The notes: a model not told the origin generated them from the sequence alone. 64,000 nucleotides of DNA from Pyrobaculum sp. 3827-6 (GCF_025641885.1 NZ_JAOTQN010000001.1:1337500-1401499), one strand, 5' to 3'. Positions 51,919-63,363 are shown, numbered from the stretch's first letter. Translations and numbers: made by a program.

Positions 51919-53696
51919 GCGGCAAAATTGAATACATCTCAGGCCCCGTTGTGAAGGCTGACCTACCCGGCGCCAGGCTTTACGAGCTTGTCTTCGTAGG
52001 CGAGATTAAGCTGTTCGGCGAGGTGGTGAGAGTCCAGGGCGATAAGGCGTTTATACAAGTGTACGAGGATACCACAGGACTGAAGCCGGGGGAGCCGGTG
52101 GAGAGAACTGGCGAGCCTCTCAGCGCGTGGCTCGGGCCAACTATAATTGGCAAGATTTACGACGGTGTACAGAGACCTTTGAAAAACATCGAGGAGATCT
52201 CCAAAAACCCGTTCATAGCTAGGGGCATAGGCTACGACCAGGCGCCTCCCCTAGATCTGCGGGCCGAGTTCGACTTCAAGCCGTCGGTAAAGCCGGGGGA
52301 GGAAGTGCAACCTGGAGATGTGCTGGGCTCCGTAAAGGAGACTGAGTTAATGACGCATTACATCCTCTACCCGCCGTTGCCTGACCACGCCCCTGGCGTG
52401 GTGGAGTGGGTGGCCGACGGGAGGTATAAAGTTGACGACGTGATCGCCAGAGTTAAGACCAAGCGAGGAGTTATCGAGGTGAAGATGTGGCATAAGTGGC
52501 CTGTGAGGAGGCCTAGGCCGTTCAGGGAGAAGCTCCCGCCGGTGGAGCCTCTAATAACCGGTGTCCGCACAGTAGACACGATGTTCCCAATCGCCAAGGG
52601 CGGCGCCGCCGCCGTGCCAGGCCCCTTCGGCTCTGGCAAGACCGTCATGATAAGAACCTTGTCTATGTTTGCACAGAGCAGGTTTATAATCCCGGTGCTG
52701 TGCGGCGAGAGGGGCAACGAGGCGGCAGACGCCTTGCAGGGTTTATTAAAGCTGAAGGACCCCACCACCGGGAGGCCTCTGCTTGAGAGAACGACGATTA
52801 TTGTTAATACTTCAAACATGCCGGTGGCGGCTAGGGAGGCCTCGGTGTATATGGGCACGACCCTCGGCGAGTATTTCCGCGACCAGGGCTACGACGTATT
52901 GGTTCTAGCCGACTCCACGTCTCGCTGGGCCGAGGCGATGAGAGAGGTGGCTCTCCGCATAGGCGAGATGCCTTCTGAGGAGGGCTACCCGGCCTACCTC
53001 CCGACTAGACTGGCGGAGTTCTACGAGAGGGCTGGGCGCGTTGTATTGCTAGGTAGCAAAGAGCGGGTGGGGTCGCTCACCATAGCCGCCTCAGTCAGCC
53101 CGCCTGGCGGAGACTTCACCGAGCCGGTTACGTCAAATACCCTCCGCTTCATTGGGGCCTTCTGGCCGCTGTCGCCTAGGCTAGCCTATAGCCGCCACTA
53201 CCCGGCTATTGACTGGCTAGTTGCCTTCTCTAGGTACGTGGACACTGTCGAGGTATGGTGGTCTAAGAATGTGGCGCCGGAGTGGAGAAGGATTAGAGAC
53301 ACATTGCAGTCTATTCTGGTCAAGGAAGCTGAGTTGCAGGAAATCGTGAGGATTCTCGGAACCGAGGCATTGAGCGAGTACGAGAAGCATATCTTAAACG
53401 TGGCGTTTATGGTGAGGGAGGGCTTCCTAAAGCAAGACGCCTACAACCCAGTGGATACGCCCTCGGCGCCGATCAAGCAGTTCTTGTTGATGAAAGCTAT
53501 CTACACCTACTATGAGGAGGGTCTTAAGGCCATCGAAGCCGGCGTTGCAGCCTCGGTATTGAGAGAATTAGACACTGTCAAGAGACTGCCGAGGCTGAGA
53601 ATGGAAGTTAATAATGACGTCGCAAAAGAAGAGTTAACAAAGTTCATAGAGTCTCTTATTGCCGATATAAGGAAAGCCGCAGGTAAAAAGGCATAG
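51915..53696 (+). CDS. atpA: A-type ATP synthase catalytic subunit A
   Basis: 593 residues, full length. [11 protein letters not shown] (about residue 235) is the P loop, and [28 protein letters not shown] the catalytic/Walker B area. The subunit-A-specific bulge region is present between residues 110 and 200. With E and F it forms part of the A1 sector; B, C, D and the membrane subunits are not in the window. Start ATGA overlaps atpE. Confidence 0.96.
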   Translation: MSGKIEYISGPVVKADLPGARLYELVFVGEIKLFGEVVRVQGDKAFIQVYEDTTGLKPGEPVERTGEPLSAWLGPTIIGKIYDGVQRPLKNIEEISKNPFIARGIGYDQAPPLDLRAEFDFKPSVKPGEEVQPGDVLGSVKETELMTHYILYPPLPDHAPGVVEWVADGRYKVDDVIARVKTKRGVIEVKMWHKWPVRRPRPFREKLPPVEPLITGVRTVDTMFPIAKGGAAAVPGPFGSGKTVMIRTLSMFAQSRFIIPVLCGERGNEAADALQGLLKLKDPTTGRPLLERTTIIVNTSNMPVAAREASVYMGTTLGEYFRDQGYDVLVLADSTSRWAEAMREVALRIGEMPSEEGYPAYLPTRLAEFYERAGRVVLLGSKERVGSLTIAASVSPPGGDFTEPVTSNTLRFIGAFWPLSPRLAYSRHYPAIDWLVAFSRYVDTVEVWWSKNVAPEWRRIRDTLQSILVKEAELQEIVRILGTEALSEYEKHILNVAFMVREGFLKQDAYNPVDTPSAPIKQFLLMKAIYTYYEEGLKAIEAGVAASVLRELDTVKRLPRLRMEVNNDVAKEELTKFIESLIADIRKAAGKKA

Positions 53697-53807
53697 ACGT
53701 AGCGGCATTTTTCACTTAATAGGACGCGCTGATGGTCTGCGCGTTTGTGATTTTTATGACTGTAGGGGTGTCGTGGGGTTTAACTACGTCGTTGGTGTAT
53801 TGAAATG

Positions 53808-53816
53808 TTTTTATAC
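53808..53816 (+). promoter_or_regulatory. rpoH promoter TATA box
   Basis: TTTTTATAC at -27 to -19 from GTG 53835. The same nine bases precede rpoB and rpoA1 at the same distance. The rest of the 53697-53834 gap holds nothing else that I can support. Confidence 0.55.
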
Positions 53817-53834
53817 TTCTTGGCGTAGGACGGC

Positions 53835-54062
53835 GTGGGCAGAGTCACTCTAGGTGTCAAGGAGGTTGCTGTGGTTCCGAAGGAGGAGGCGAGGGAACTC
53901 TTGAGGAGGCTGAGGCTGAGGCCTTGGCAACTCCCGTGGATTAGATCCAGCGACCCCTTGGCTCAATTAGCTGGGGCTAAGCCGGGGGATGTACTTAAGA
54001 TTGTTAGGGAGTCGCCGACGGCTGGGGAGGCGGTGGCTTATCGCCTAGTGGTGCCGGGGTAA
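53835..54062 (+). CDS. rpoH: RNA polymerase subunit H (Rpo5)
   Basis: 75 residues from GTG 53835, matching the C-terminal domain of eukaryotic Rpb5. [40 protein letters not shown] and [19 protein letters not shown] are characteristic. Located directly before rpoB, as in other archaea. Confidence 0.95.
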   Translation: MGRVTLGVKEVAVVPKEEARELLRRLRLRPWQLPWIRSSDPLAQLAGAKPGDVLKIVRESPTAGEAVAYRLVVPG

Positions 54063-54068
54063 TTAAAC

Positions 54069-54077
54069 TTTTTATAC
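54069..54077 (+). promoter_or_regulatory. rpoB promoter TATA box
   Basis: TTTTTATAC at -28 to -20 from ATG 54097, between rpoH and rpoB, so rpoB can be transcribed independently of rpoH. Confidence 0.5.
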
Positions 54078-54096
54078 TTCACTCTCTGGGGGGGCA

Positions 54097-57000
54097 ATGG
54101 TTGATCTCCTCCCGTTGCCTGTAATTACCTCGCCCTCAGACGGGGGGTTCCCCACGAGGGATGATAGGTGGGTTTTGGTGGAGAGGTTTATTAAGGATAA
54201 GGGGCTGGCTAGCCACCAAATTAAGTCATTTAACGATTTCTTGGATAAGAAGCTACCTCGGATTGTTGAGGATTTCAAGGTTGTGGAAACTGAGATTAAG
54301 GGGCTTAAGCTGGTGTTGGAGAGGATTGAGGTAGGGTGGCCTAGGATTAAGGAGAGTGACGGCTCCGAGTCGTTGATATACCCCATGGAGGCGCGGCTCC
54401 GCAACGCCACCTACTCAGCCCCTCTGTACCTAACTGCGACTCTCTACGTCGATGACGAGCCCTACGCCACCGAGACTTTTTACGTCGGAGAGCTACCCAT
54501 TATGGTTAAGTCTAAGCGCTGTAACTTAACTAGGCTGAGGGCTAGTGAATATGCGAAGAGGTTCGAGGATCCGCAGGACTTCGGGGGGTACTTCATAATA
54601 AATGGTAGCGAGAGGGTAATTATATCGCAGGAGGATCTCGTCGCTGATAGGCCTATCTACGACAAGGGCGACAAGCCCTCGGTTAGGTATCTGGCCAAGA
54701 CTATCTCCACCGGCATTGGGTATAGGAGCACCTTAACTGTGGAGTTCAGCCGAGATGGGGTGATCTACGCCACGCTCTCGGCGATGCCTGTCAAGATACC
54801 ATTCCCCATATACATGAAGGCTCTTGGCCTTGAGACAGATGAGGAGGTTGTCAAGGCGGTGTCGGACGACCCTGAGATTCAGAAGGAGCTTCTCCCGTCG
54901 CTGATAGCGGCTAACCAGATAGCCATCACTAGAGAAGATGCCTTGGATTTCATCGGCGGTAAGGTGGCCGTGGGGCAACCCAGGCCTGTGAGAGTTGAGC
55001 GTGCTCTGCAGTTGCTAGACAGGTACTTCCTGCCTCACCTCGGCACGACAGTGGCCGACGAGAAGAGACAACAGGAGATTAGGTTGAAGAAGGCGTTGAT
55101 GCTTGGGCAGATAGTAAAGGGGCTGGTGGAGCTACACCTGGGCAGGAGGAAGCCCGACGACAAGGACCACGTGGCCAACAAGAGGGTGCGTCTCGTCGGG
55201 GATTTGATGACTCAGCTTTTCCGCACCGTGTTTAAGCAGTTTCTCCAGGAGCTGAAGAGCCAGTTGGAGAAGTACTACGCCAGGGGGAGGATACCTCATA
55301 TACAGACGGTGGTGAGGCCCGACATAATTACTGAGCGTGTTAGGCAGGCCCTCGCCACTGGGAACTGGGTCGGCGGCAAGACCGGCGTGTCGCAGATACT
55401 AGACCGCACGAACTACCTATCGACGCTGAGTTATCTTAGGCGGGTTGTGTCGTCTCTCTCCAGGACTCAGCCCCACTTCGAGGCGCGTGATTTGCACCCA
55501 ACCCAGTGGGGGAGGCTCTGCGCGGTGGAGACGCCGGAGGGTCAAAACGTCGGCCTTGTAAAGAACTTGGCACTCCTCGCGGAGATCACCACGGGCGTAG
55601 ATGAGGGGGAGGTTGAGCAGATGCTGTACGGAATGGGCGTCGTCCCTATCTTAAAGGCGAGGGATGAGGGGGTAGCCGGCGCCGAGGTGTACCTAAACGG
55701 GAGGCTCATCGGCGTGCATCCCAACCCAGATGAGCTGGCAGCCGCAGTTAGGGGGCTTAGGAGGCAGGGCAAGATAAGCGACGAAATCAACATCGCCGTG
55801 TTGAACGGAGTTGTGTACGTGAACTCAGACGGGGGCCGCATCAGGAGGCCCCTCCTCGTGATTGAAGATGGCAAATTGAAGCTAACCAAGGAGGTGGTTG
55901 AGAGAGTCAAGAGAGGCGACTTGACTTGGGACGACTTGGTGAAGACCGGCGTCGTGGAGTACCTAGACGCCGATGAGGAGGAGAATGCCCACATCGCGAC
56001 GGATCCACACGTGGATCTGTCCAACTACACGCATGTTGAGATTATCCCCTCGTCTATACTCGGCGCAGTTGCCTCCATAATACCCTACCTTGAGCATAAC
56101 CAATCTCCGCGTAATCAGTACGAGGCCGCCATGGCGAAGCAGTCGCTGGGTCTGCCGCAGTCCAACCTGCTCTACAAGCTAGACTCCCGTGGCCACATGT
56201 TGTACTACCCAGAGAGGCCGATAGTGACGACCCGCGGCTTGGAGCTCGTCGGCTATTCCAAGAAGCCGGCTGGCCAGAACGCCGTTGTGGCGCTGCTCAC
56301 ATACACAGGCTACAACATCGAGGACGCCGTCATACTGAATAAGGCGTCGGTGGAGCGGGGCATGTTCCGCTCGGTGTTTTACAGGACCTACGAGACAGAG
56401 GAGCAGAAGTACCCCGGGGGCGAGGAGGATAGAATTGAGATACCGGACAGCTCGGTGAAGGGGTATAGAGGGCCCGAGGCGTATAGCCACTTAGACGAGG
56501 ACGGCATCGCGCCGCCGGAGGTGTATGTGAGTAGTAACGAAGTTCTCATCGGCAAGACGTCTCCCCCCAGGTTTTACACGACGCTGGAGGCCGAGCGTAT
56601 TCTCAAGGAGCGGAGAGATGCCTCAGTCGCAGTTAGGCGCGGCGAGAGGGGCATTGTGGACAGGGTGATTGTCACCGAGTCTCCGGAGGGCAATAAGCTG
56701 GTCAAGGTGCGGCTGAGGGAGTTAAGGATCCCCGAGCTTGGGGATAAATTTGCCTCCCGCCACGGGCAGAAAGGCGTCTTGGGGATGTTGCTGAGACATG
56801 AAGACATGCCGTTTACAGAAGACGGCATAGTTCCCGACATTATTGTCAACCCACATGCTCTGCCTTCGCGCATGACTGTGGCGCAGCTACTGGAGAGCAT
56901 GGCTGGCAAGGTAGGCGCCTCCACGGGGCATCTCGTAGACGCCACCCCCTTCGAGGGGGTGAAGGAGGAAGACTTGAGAAAGTTGTTGCTGAAGCTAGGC

Positions 57001-57480
57001 TACAAGTGGGATGGCAAGGAGGTTATGTACAGCGGCATAACTGGCGAGAGGCTGGTGGCCGACATCTTTATTGGAGTTGTTTATTACCAGAAGCTCCACC
57101 ACATGGTTGCCGACAAGATACACGCAAGGGCGAGGGGCCCCGTGCAGATCTTGACGAGGCAACCCACCGAGGGGAGGTCCCGCGAGGGCGGCCTCAGGCT
57201 GGGCGAGATGGAGCGCGACGTCCTCATAGCACACGGCGCCTCTGCCCTTCTGTACGAGAGGCTCGTCGAGTCGAGCGACAAGTACGTAATGTATGTATGC
57301 GAACTCTGCGGCCTCCCGGCGTATCTAGACGCCAAGTCTAACAAGCCTAGATGTCCAATACATGGCGACACTGGCCAGTTCGCCAAGGTGGTGGTGCCAT
57401 ACGCATTTAAATTGTTGCTACAAGAGTTGATAGCCCTTGGCATATATCCAAAAATTGAGCTTTCCGAAGTCTTGGATTAA
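54097..57480 (+). CDS. rpoB: RNA polymerase subunit B (Rpo2)
   Basis: 1127 residues, undivided B subunit (B'' and B' joined), the usual crenarchaeal form. ETPEGQNVGLVKNLAL, RPIVTTRGLELVGY, GYNIEDAVILNK, GDKFASRHGQKGV (active-site Lys/catalytic region) and the C-terminal zinc motif CELCGLPAYL with CPIHG are present. It forms the active site with A'. Nothing unusual in length. Confidence 0.97.
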   Translation: MVDLLPLPVITSPSDGGFPTRDDRWVLVERFIKDKGLASHQIKSFNDFLDKKLPRIVEDFKVVETEIKGLKLVLERIEVGWPRIKESDGSESLIYPMEARLRNATYSAPLYLTATLYVDDEPYATETFYVGELPIMVKSKRCNLTRLRASEYAKRFEDPQDFGGYFIINGSERVIISQEDLVADRPIYDKGDKPSVRYLAKTISTGIGYRSTLTVEFSRDGVIYATLSAMPVKIPFPIYMKALGLETDEEVVKAVSDDPEIQKELLPSLIAANQIAITREDALDFIGGKVAVGQPRPVRVERALQLLDRYFLPHLGTTVADEKRQQEIRLKKALMLGQIVKGLVELHLGRRKPDDKDHVANKRVRLVGDLMTQLFRTVFKQFLQELKSQLEKYYARGRIPHIQTVVRPDIITERVRQALATGNWVGGKTGVSQILDRTNYLSTLSYLRRVVSSLSRTQPHFEARDLHPTQWGRLCAVETPEGQNVGLVKNLALLAEITTGVDEGEVEQMLYGMGVVPILKARDEGVAGAEVYLNGRLIGVHPNPDELAAAVRGLRRQGKISDEINIAVLNGVVYVNSDGGRIRRPLLVIEDGKLKLTKEVVERVKRGDLTWDDLVKTGVVEYLDADEEENAHIATDPHVDLSNYTHVEIIPSSILGAVASIIPYLEHNQSPRNQYEAAMAKQSLGLPQSNLLYKLDSRGHMLYYPERPIVTTRGLELVGYSKKPAGQNAVVALLTYTGYNIEDAVILNKASVERGMFRSVFYRTYETEEQKYPGGEEDRIEIPDSSVKGYRGPEAYSHLDEDGIAPPEVYVSSNEVLIGKTSPPRFYTTLEAERILKERRDASVAVRRGERGIVDRVIVTESPEGNKLVKVRLRELRIPELGDKFASRHGQKGVLGMLLRHEDMPFTEDGIVPDIIVNPHALPSRMTVAQLLESMAGKVGASTGHLVDATPFEGVKEEDLRKLLLKLGYKWDGKEVMYSGITGERLVADIFIGVVYYQKLHHMVADKIHARARGPVQILTRQPTEGRSREGGLRLGEMERDVLIAHGASALLYERLVESSDKYVMYVCELCGLPAYLDAKSNKPRCPIHGDTGQFAKVVVPYAFKLLLQELIALGIYPKIELSEVLD

Positions 57481-57482
57481 AT

Positions 57483-57491
57483 TTTTTATAC
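57483..57491 (+). promoter_or_regulatory. rpoA1 promoter TATA box
   Basis: TTTTTATAC at -27 to -19 from GTG 57510 in the 29-base gap after rpoB. Confidence 0.5.
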
Positions 57492-57509
57492 TGAACTATA
57501 TTAGACGCC

Positions 57510-60164
57510 GTGTCGTTAAGAGAGGAGTTTGATACTATACCTAGAAAGGTAATTAAGTCTATCAAGTTCGGCGTCCTCAGCCCGGAGATTATTAGGAAAT
57601 ACTCAGTGATGGAGGTCACGACTTCTGAAGTATATGACGAAGGTGGCCTGCCGGTGCGTGGGGGGATTGCCGACAGGAGGCTTGGGGTAGCTGAGCCGGG
57701 GGCGCGGTGCGAGACATGCGGACAGACACACGACGTATGCCCTGGGCATTTCGGCCATATTGAATTAGTCAAGCCTGTGGTGCATGTGGGGTTCGCCCGC
57801 GTTATCTACGATATTCTGCGAACCACTTGCCCCAACTGCGGGCGTATAATGCTTAAGGACGAGGAGATAGAGAGGTACAGAGAGAGGCTTACTAAGCTTA
57901 AGAAGAGGTGGAGGCTACTTGCGCAAAACCTTCACGAGAAGATTAGGAAGAAGGCCGCCGAGCGTGTGACGTGCCCCCACTGCGGCTACAAGAAGAACAA
58001 GATAAGGTTCGAGCGGCCGTATTATTTCTACGAGGAGACTGAAGACGGCGCTTTGGTGAAACTCGACCCCGAGATTTTGAGGGAGAGGCTGGCCAAGGTG
58101 CCTGGGGAGGACTTGGAGCTCCTCGGCATAAACTCCTCTGTGGCGAGGCCGGAGTGGGCAGTTTTGAAAGTTCTGCCCGTCCCGCCTCCACATGTGAGAC
58201 CGTCTATACAGCTCGAGACTGGGATTAGGTCTGAGGACGACTTGACGCACAAGCTCGTTGATATCATTAGGATGAATGAGAAGTTGAAAATTGCCATTGA
58301 GACCGGCGCTCCTACTAACGTAGTTGACAACTTGTGGGATTTGTTGCAGTACCACGTAGCTACTTATTTCGACAACGAGCTGCCGGGCATCCCCGTGGCT
58401 AAGCACAGAGGCGGGAGGCCCCTCAAGGGGATTGCACAGAGGCTGAAGGGGAAGGAGGGGAGGTTCAGAGGCTCGCTCTCCGGCAAACGTGTGAACTACT
58501 CGGCACGCACCGTGATAAGCCCAGATCCGCATATAGGCATAAACGAGGTGGGGGTGCCCTATGACATAGCTAAGGTGTTGACCGTGCCGGAGAGGGTAAC
58601 TGCGTGGAATGTAGACGTCTTGAGAGAGTACGTCATTAGAGGACCTGAGACTTGGCCAGGTGCTAACTACGTCATTACGCCAGAGGGCCGGAGGATCGAC
58701 TTGCGCTACGTCAAGGACAGGAAGACACTCGCCGAGAGGCTATCCCCCGGCTGGATCGTGGAGAGGCACTTGATAGATGGCGACATTGTGCTTTTCAACC
58801 GGCAGCCGAGTCTACACAGAGTTTCAATAATGGGCCACCTAGTCAAGGTGTTGCCCGGCCGGACTTTTAGGCTCCACCTGGCTGTCTGCCCGCCGTATAA
58901 CGCCGACTTCGACGGCGACGAGATGAATCTGCACGTACCCCAGACAGAGGAGGCTAGGGCTGAGGCTAGGACGTTGATGTTGGTAGAGAGACATATTATC
59001 ACCCCACGCTACGGAGGCGCCATAATTGGCGCGAGACAAGACTACATCATAGGAGCCTACCTGCTGTCGCTTAAAACTACCTTCTTAACCAAGAAGGAGG
59101 TCGCCTTCCTGCTGGGGGCCGGCAAGTCGAGTGAGGACCCGCCGGAGCCCGCGATTCTACACCCGGTAGAGCTGTGGACTGGGAAGCAGATAATTTCCCA
59201 CTTCCTTCCAAGGGACCTCAACTGGGTGCAACCCACGGCATTTAAGTCCAGATGCCAAGATGCCTACACCTGCTCCACTGACGAGTGGATTATAATTATC
59301 AACGGCTACATGGTGAAGGGCGTGCTTGACAAGAAGTCGATCGGTGCGGAGCAGGTGGACTCGCTCTGGCATAGAATCGCCCGGGACTATCCGCCCGAGG
59401 TGGCCAGACAGTGGCTAGACTCCTCGCTACGGCTCTTCCTGAGGTATCTAGATCTGCGGGGCTTCACATTCGGCATGGATTCCATATATATACCGCCCGA
59501 GGCTTATGAAGAGATCGACAAGATAGTGGAAGAGAGCTTGAAGAAGGTTGAGAGCCTTATCGGTGATTTTAGAGGCGGGCGGCTGGAGGCGATGCCAGGG
59601 TTCACCGTGGAGGAGACGTTTGAAAACAAGGTGACCGAGATACTATCAAGAGTTCGCGAGGACGCCGCGGTGGTGGTTGAGAAAAATATTGATAAAAACT
59701 CTGAGGGCTACCTAATGGCGAAGACGGGGGCGAGGGGGAGCATCGTAAATATAGTACAGATGGTGGCTACATTGGGACAGCAGACGATAAGAGGCGAGAG
59801 AATTAGGCGCGGCTTTAGGACTAGGACTCTACCCCACTTTCCCGTAGGAGACATAGGCGCGTTTTCCGGTGGCTTTGTGAGGAGCTGTTTTAGATGCGGC
59901 CTTACGCCGGTTGAGTACTTCTTCCACGCCGCCGCTGGGAGAGACGGGTTGATAGATACGGCTGTGCGTACGGCGCAGTCAGGTTATATGCAGAGGCGTC
60001 TCATAAACGCGCTTCAAGATGCCTATGTAGCCTACGACGGCACCGTCAGATTCGGCGGGGCCATGCTTCTCCAACTGCTGTACGGCGAAGACGGCGTGGA
60101 CGTTAGCCGCTCAGACCACGGCAGGGTTACCGATATAAAGTCGCTTAAGATGTCGATAAGATGA
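57510..60164 (+). CDS. rpoA1: RNA polymerase subunit A' (Rpo1N)
   Basis: 884 residues, N-terminal part of the largest subunit. N-terminal zinc site [17 protein letters not shown] near residue 66, second Cys pairs CPNCG and CPHCG, and the catalytic [10 protein letters not shown] at about 465-474 with three Asp for Mg. [13 protein letters not shown] precedes it. Ends in the region where archaeal A' and A'' split; its stop overlaps rpoA2 by 4 bases. Confidence 0.97.
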   Translation: MSLREEFDTIPRKVIKSIKFGVLSPEIIRKYSVMEVTTSEVYDEGGLPVRGGIADRRLGVAEPGARCETCGQTHDVCPGHFGHIELVKPVVHVGFARVIYDILRTTCPNCGRIMLKDEEIERYRERLTKLKKRWRLLAQNLHEKIRKKAAERVTCPHCGYKKNKIRFERPYYFYEETEDGALVKLDPEILRERLAKVPGEDLELLGINSSVARPEWAVLKVLPVPPPHVRPSIQLETGIRSEDDLTHKLVDIIRMNEKLKIAIETGAPTNVVDNLWDLLQYHVATYFDNELPGIPVAKHRGGRPLKGIAQRLKGKEGRFRGSLSGKRVNYSARTVISPDPHIGINEVGVPYDIAKVLTVPERVTAWNVDVLREYVIRGPETWPGANYVITPEGRRIDLRYVKDRKTLAERLSPGWIVERHLIDGDIVLFNRQPSLHRVSIMGHLVKVLPGRTFRLHLAVCPPYNADFDGDEMNLHVPQTEEARAEARTLMLVERHIITPRYGGAIIGARQDYIIGAYLLSLKTTFLTKKEVAFLLGAGKSSEDPPEPAILHPVELWTGKQIISHFLPRDLNWVQPTAFKSRCQDAYTCSTDEWIIIINGYMVKGVLDKKSIGAEQVDSLWHRIARDYPPEVARQWLDSSLRLFLRYLDLRGFTFGMDSIYIPPEAYEEIDKIVEESLKKVESLIGDFRGGRLEAMPGFTVEETFENKVTEILSRVREDAAVVVEKNIDKNSEGYLMAKTGARGSIVNIVQMVATLGQQTIRGERIRRGFRTRTLPHFPVGDIGAFSGGFVRSCFRCGLTPVEYFFHAAAGRDGLIDTAVRTAQSGYMQRRLINALQDAYVAYDGTVRFGGAMLLQLLYGEDGVDVSRSDHGRVTDIKSLKMSIR

Positions 60165-61300
60165 TGTCGAAACAAGAGCTGTTAGCCAGAGTCTCGCAGG
60201 TTTTGCCGCAACCGCTGTATAAAGAAGTGGAGAACGCTGTGAGGGATCTAGATGATGAAAAAGCCCTGAGGCTTATATACCGAGTCTTGAAGCTGTACGC
60301 CACGTCGCTGGTGGATCCCGGGGAGGCTATTGGTATAGTTACGGCGCAGTCCATAGGAGAGCCGGGCACGCAGATGATCCTCCGCTCTTTCCACTACGCG
60401 GGGCTGAGGGAGTTCTCCATGGCCAGGGGCCTGCCGAGGCTTATAGAGGTGGTGGACGCCAGGAGGAACCCCTCCACTCCGCTGATGTACATATACCTAA
60501 AGCCGCCGCATAACAAGAGTAGAGAGGCCGCCGAGGAGGTGGCGAAAAAGATCCAGCAGGTGACGCTTGAGATGCTGGCTAAGGAGGTCGACGTGGACTA
60601 CGTCGCCGGCGCCATAACGATAGTGCTGGACCAGGACCAGCTGAGGTACCGGGGGCTCAGCGTGAAGGACGTGGAGAAGATCGTAACCAAGGCGAGGGGG
60701 AAGGACGTCTCTATATCCATGCGCGGGCACACAATCACCGTGTCTCTCACCACGCCCGACATCCTCAAGATGAGAAAGATTAGGGACAAGGTCCTTCAGA
60801 CGAAGATATCAGGCATCAAGGGAGTGAGGAAGGTGGTGCTTCAGTACGACTCCAAAAACGACGAGTGGTATATAGTCACAGAGGGGACGAATTTAGAGGC
60901 CGTGCTTCAGCTGGAGGAGGTCGACCCGACTAGGACATACAGCAACGATCTCCACGAGGTTGAAGAGGTATTGGGGATAGAGGCCACGAGGGCCCTGGTG
61001 GCGCAGGAGATTAAGCGTGTGTTGGAGGAGCAAGGCTTGGACGTAGACACTAGACATATGTACATGGTTGCTGACGCCATGACCTGGTCGGGTAGGCTGA
61101 GGCCGATAGGGCGCCACGGCGTCGTGGGCGCCAAGGAGTCGCCGCTCGCCCGCGCGGCTTTTGAGGTGACGGTGAAGACTCTCATAGAGGCGTCTGTGAG
61201 GGGCGAGGAGGAGCAGTTCAAAGGCGTTGTGGAGAGCATAATAGCTGGCAAATACGTCCCAATAGGCACAGGCATTGTCCGCCTCTTGATGCAGTTCTAG
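60161..61300 (+). CDS. rpoA2: RNA polymerase subunit A'' (Rpo1C)
   Basis: 379 residues, C-terminal part of the largest subunit. [21 protein letters not shown] is the bridge-helix/trigger-loop area (keys given), followed by [18 protein letters not shown] and the C-terminal [17 protein letters not shown]. Start ATG lies in the rpoA1 stop (ATGATG). No intein or intron. Confidence 0.97.
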   Translation: MMSKQELLARVSQVLPQPLYKEVENAVRDLDDEKALRLIYRVLKLYATSLVDPGEAIGIVTAQSIGEPGTQMILRSFHYAGLREFSMARGLPRLIEVVDARRNPSTPLMYIYLKPPHNKSREAAEEVAKKIQQVTLEMLAKEVDVDYVAGAITIVLDQDQLRYRGLSVKDVEKIVTKARGKDVSISMRGHTITVSLTTPDILKMRKIRDKVLQTKISGIKGVRKVVLQYDSKNDEWYIVTEGTNLEAVLQLEEVDPTRTYSNDLHEVEEVLGIEATRALVAQEIKRVLEEQGLDVDTRHMYMVADAMTWSGRLRPIGRHGVVGAKESPLARAAFEVTVKTLIEASVRGEEEQFKGVVESIIAGKYVPIGTGIVRLLMQF

Positions 61301-61340
61301 GTGCATAAATCTTTTTAAAGCTTTCTTTCACCTGAGCAAC

Positions 61341-61646
61341 GTGATTGACATAGGTAGAGAGCTCCAAGTAGCGATTAACACCGGCAAGATAGTTATGGGG
61401 TTTGAGGAAACTAAGAGGGCAATACTGGCAGGCACCCCCAGGCTGGTTATACTGGCGGCCAACGCGCCTAAGTGGGCGAAGGAGGATATAGAGTACTACG
61501 CTAAGCTGGCCGGCGTGCCGATTTTTGTTTTTCCGGGATCCAGCATTGAGCTCGGCGCTGTTGCTAAAAGGCCGCACAAGATTATGGCCCTGGCCGTTAT
61601 AGACCCCGGCCAGAGCGAGATTTTGAAATTAGCTGAGCATGCCTGA
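61341..61646 (+). CDS. rpl30e: ribosomal protein L30e
   Basis: 101 residues from GTG 61341; a CTTTTTAAAG box lies at 61311-61320. [40 protein letters not shown] and [19 protein letters not shown] are diagnostic of L30e, an L7Ae-fold protein. It starts the translation-protein part of the cluster and overlaps nusA by 8 bases. Confidence 0.94.
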   Translation: MIDIGRELQVAINTGKIVMGFEETKRAILAGTPRLVILAANAPKWAKEDIEYYAKLAGVPIFVFPGSSIELGAVAKRPHKIMALAVIDPGQSEILKLAEHA

Positions 61647-62073
61647 CATTAGGCTCACAGAGGAGGAGATTAGGTACGCCACTCTTTTTGAAAGCATTAC
61701 CGGGGTTACGCCTATCGACGTCGTCATCGACCCCGAGTATTCGAGGATTATCTACGTTGTTCAGAAAAACCAGGCGGCCATCGCCGTGGGGAGGGGTGGG
61801 TCAAACGTCAAGATGCTGAGGCAGATTGTGGGCAAAGACGTGGAAATTGTAGAGAGCGGCGACTCGCCCGAAGAGTTGATAAAAAACAGTCTCTACCCCG
61901 CCAAGGTAATTATGGTAAAGGTGACAAAGGCCCCCTCTGGGGCGAAGGTGGCTATTACAACCGTCGCCCCAGAGGACAAGGGCGTGGCAATTGGTAAAAA
62001 CGGCCGTAACATTGCAAGGGCTAAGTTGCTGGCGAGGCGTTACTACGACATTGAGAAGATAATTCTGGCGTAG
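61639..62073 (+). CDS. nusA: NusA-like KH-domain transcription factor
   Basis: 144 residues, two KH domains and no S1 domain, the short archaeal form. [20 protein letters not shown] (KH1) and [20 protein letters not shown] (KH2) have the G-x-x-G loops. Binds RNA; involved in termination or antitermination in archaea. Standard position between L30e and S12. Confidence 0.93.
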   Translation: MPDIRLTEEEIRYATLFESITGVTPIDVVIDPEYSRIIYVVQKNQAAIAVGRGGSNVKMLRQIVGKDVEIVESGDSPEELIKNSLYPAKVIMVKVTKAPSGAKVAITTVAPEDKGVAIGKNGRNIARAKLLARRYYDIEKIILA

Positions 62074-62112
62074 GCGTTGTAAAATTTATTAACCGACTGT
62101 TGCCACAGGTGC

Positions 62113-62556
62113 GTGCCTGGTAAAAAATCGCCGTATGGGCTATTTGCAGGTGGAAAGTTAAAAAGAAAGAGGCAGAAATTTAAGTGGAACGACGTGACTT
62201 ACAAGCGTAAGATGTTAGGTCTTGTTGAGAAGTACGACCCTCTCGAGGGCGCCCCCATGGCGCGAGGTATAGTCCTTGAGAAGGTGGGCGTCGAGGCTAG
62301 GAAGCCCAACGCCGCCGTTCGTAAATGTGTGAGAGTCCAGCTGGTGAAGAACGGCAAGGTTGTGACCGCCTTCGTGCCGCTGGACGGTAGCCTAAACTAT
62401 ATAAACGAGCACGACGAGGTGGTAATTGAGCGCATCGGCGGCCCCGAGGGGAGGTCGCTCGGTGACATACCGGGGGTCAGGTTTAAAGTAATTAAGGTCA
62501 ACGGCGTCTCGCTCTGGGCTATCTGGCGCGGCAAGAAGCAGAAACCGACTAGGTAA
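62113..62556 (+). CDS. rps12: ribosomal protein S12
   Basis: 147 residues from GTG 62113; AAAATTTATT box at 62081-62090. [26 protein letters not shown] and [20 protein letters not shown] (keys) match uS12 of archaeal type. It lies in the decoding centre of the 30S subunit. S7, which usually follows S12, is not next; rpo3 begins immediately. Confidence 0.95.
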   Translation: MPGKKSPYGLFAGGKLKRKRQKFKWNDVTYKRKMLGLVEKYDPLEGAPMARGIVLEKVGVEARKPNAAVRKCVRVQLVKNGKVVTAFVPLDGSLNYINEHDEVVIERIGGPEGRSLGDIPGVRFKVIKVNGVSLWAIWRGKKQKPTR

Positions 62557-63338
62557 TGCCCCAGGCGCGGGTTGTTGAGAAATCCGGACTTTTCCTAAAG
62601 GCCGTAGTGGAGGGGGTGCCCCCCACTCTCATCAACTCGCTTAGAAGGGTAATTATCTCCGAGCTACCCGTCATGGCGATAGATTCCGTCGTTGTGGTAA
62701 ACAACACCTCTGTCATGTACGACGAGATGTTGGCGCACAGACTCGGCCTAATCCCCTTGACGACGCCGCTTAGCGCCCTTCCGCCGATAGAGGATTGCAT
62801 CTCCGGCCTCGCCGATCCGTCTGAGTGCAGCGCCAGGCTGACCCTGCAGGTGACGGCGGACGGAGACGTAACTGTCTACTCTGGAGATCTCGTCTCTGAG
62901 AGGCCGGACGTCGCTCCCGTGTATAAAGACATTCCGATAGTAAAACTAGTCAAGGGACAGAGCATAGTGTTGGAGGCATATGCGAAGCTGGGTGTCGCGA
63001 GAGATCACGCCAAGTGGCAGGCGGCGTTGGCCAGCTATTACTACTACCCCCGTGTAGAGGTGAGAAATGAAGAGTGTAGAGAGAGGTGTAGAGAGATCTG
63101 CGCCAAGCTTGAGGATCCAATTGAGTGCACGTTTAATAAGGCATGGACGTGTAAAAATCTGTGTAAAGACGGGCTAGAGGTCACGTGGGAGAGGAATAAA
63201 TACGTCTTCTGGGTGGAGTCCTTTGGCAACTACGACGTGGAGACCGCGCTGAGGGAGGCGTTTAGAATTTTAAAGAAGAAGTTCGCCTTTTTTGCCGAGG
63301 AGCTTTCCCGCAAAGCGTCTGTTGTGGAGAAACTTTAA
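62556..63338 (+). CDS. rpoD: RNA polymerase subunit D (Rpo3) with Cys-rich insert
   Basis: 260 residues. Alpha-like assembly platform: FLKAVVEGVPPTLINSLRRV is the start of the dimerisation domain and MLAHRLGLIPL the conserved loop. An insert at about 170-205 has ECRERCREICAKLED, IECTF and TCKNLCKD, six Cys in one stretch, fitting Fe-S domains found in several archaeal Rpo3 proteins. Whether the cluster is 3Fe or 4Fe, or lost, cannot be decided. It starts on the last base of S12. Confidence 0.93.
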   Translation: MPQARVVEKSGLFLKAVVEGVPPTLINSLRRVIISELPVMAIDSVVVVNNTSVMYDEMLAHRLGLIPLTTPLSALPPIEDCISGLADPSECSARLTLQVTADGDVTVYSGDLVSERPDVAPVYKDIPIVKLVKGQSIVLEAYAKLGVARDHAKWQAALASYYYYPRVEVRNEECRERCREICAKLEDPIECTFNKAWTCKNLCKDGLEVTWERNKYVFWVESFGNYDVETALREAFRILKKKFAFFAEELSRKASVVEKL

Positions 63339-63363
63339 ATACTGATTAACTCGGGGTGACGGT

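Noticed and set aside
53697-53834. sRNA candidate in the atpA-rpoH gap (CTGATGG, GTGAT, ACTG pieces)
   Set aside because: No order of boxes fits C-D'-C'-D or H/ACA layouts; only the rpoH promoter can be supported.
57915-58532. A 205-codon open frame antisense to rpoA1
   Set aside because: It lies wholly inside a conserved gene, has no promoter or family resemblance, and arises from GC-rich codon structure. The same holds for long antisense frames inside porA/porB (18918-19727), nuoH (17604-18230), the aldo/keto reductase (3519-4094) and purP copies.
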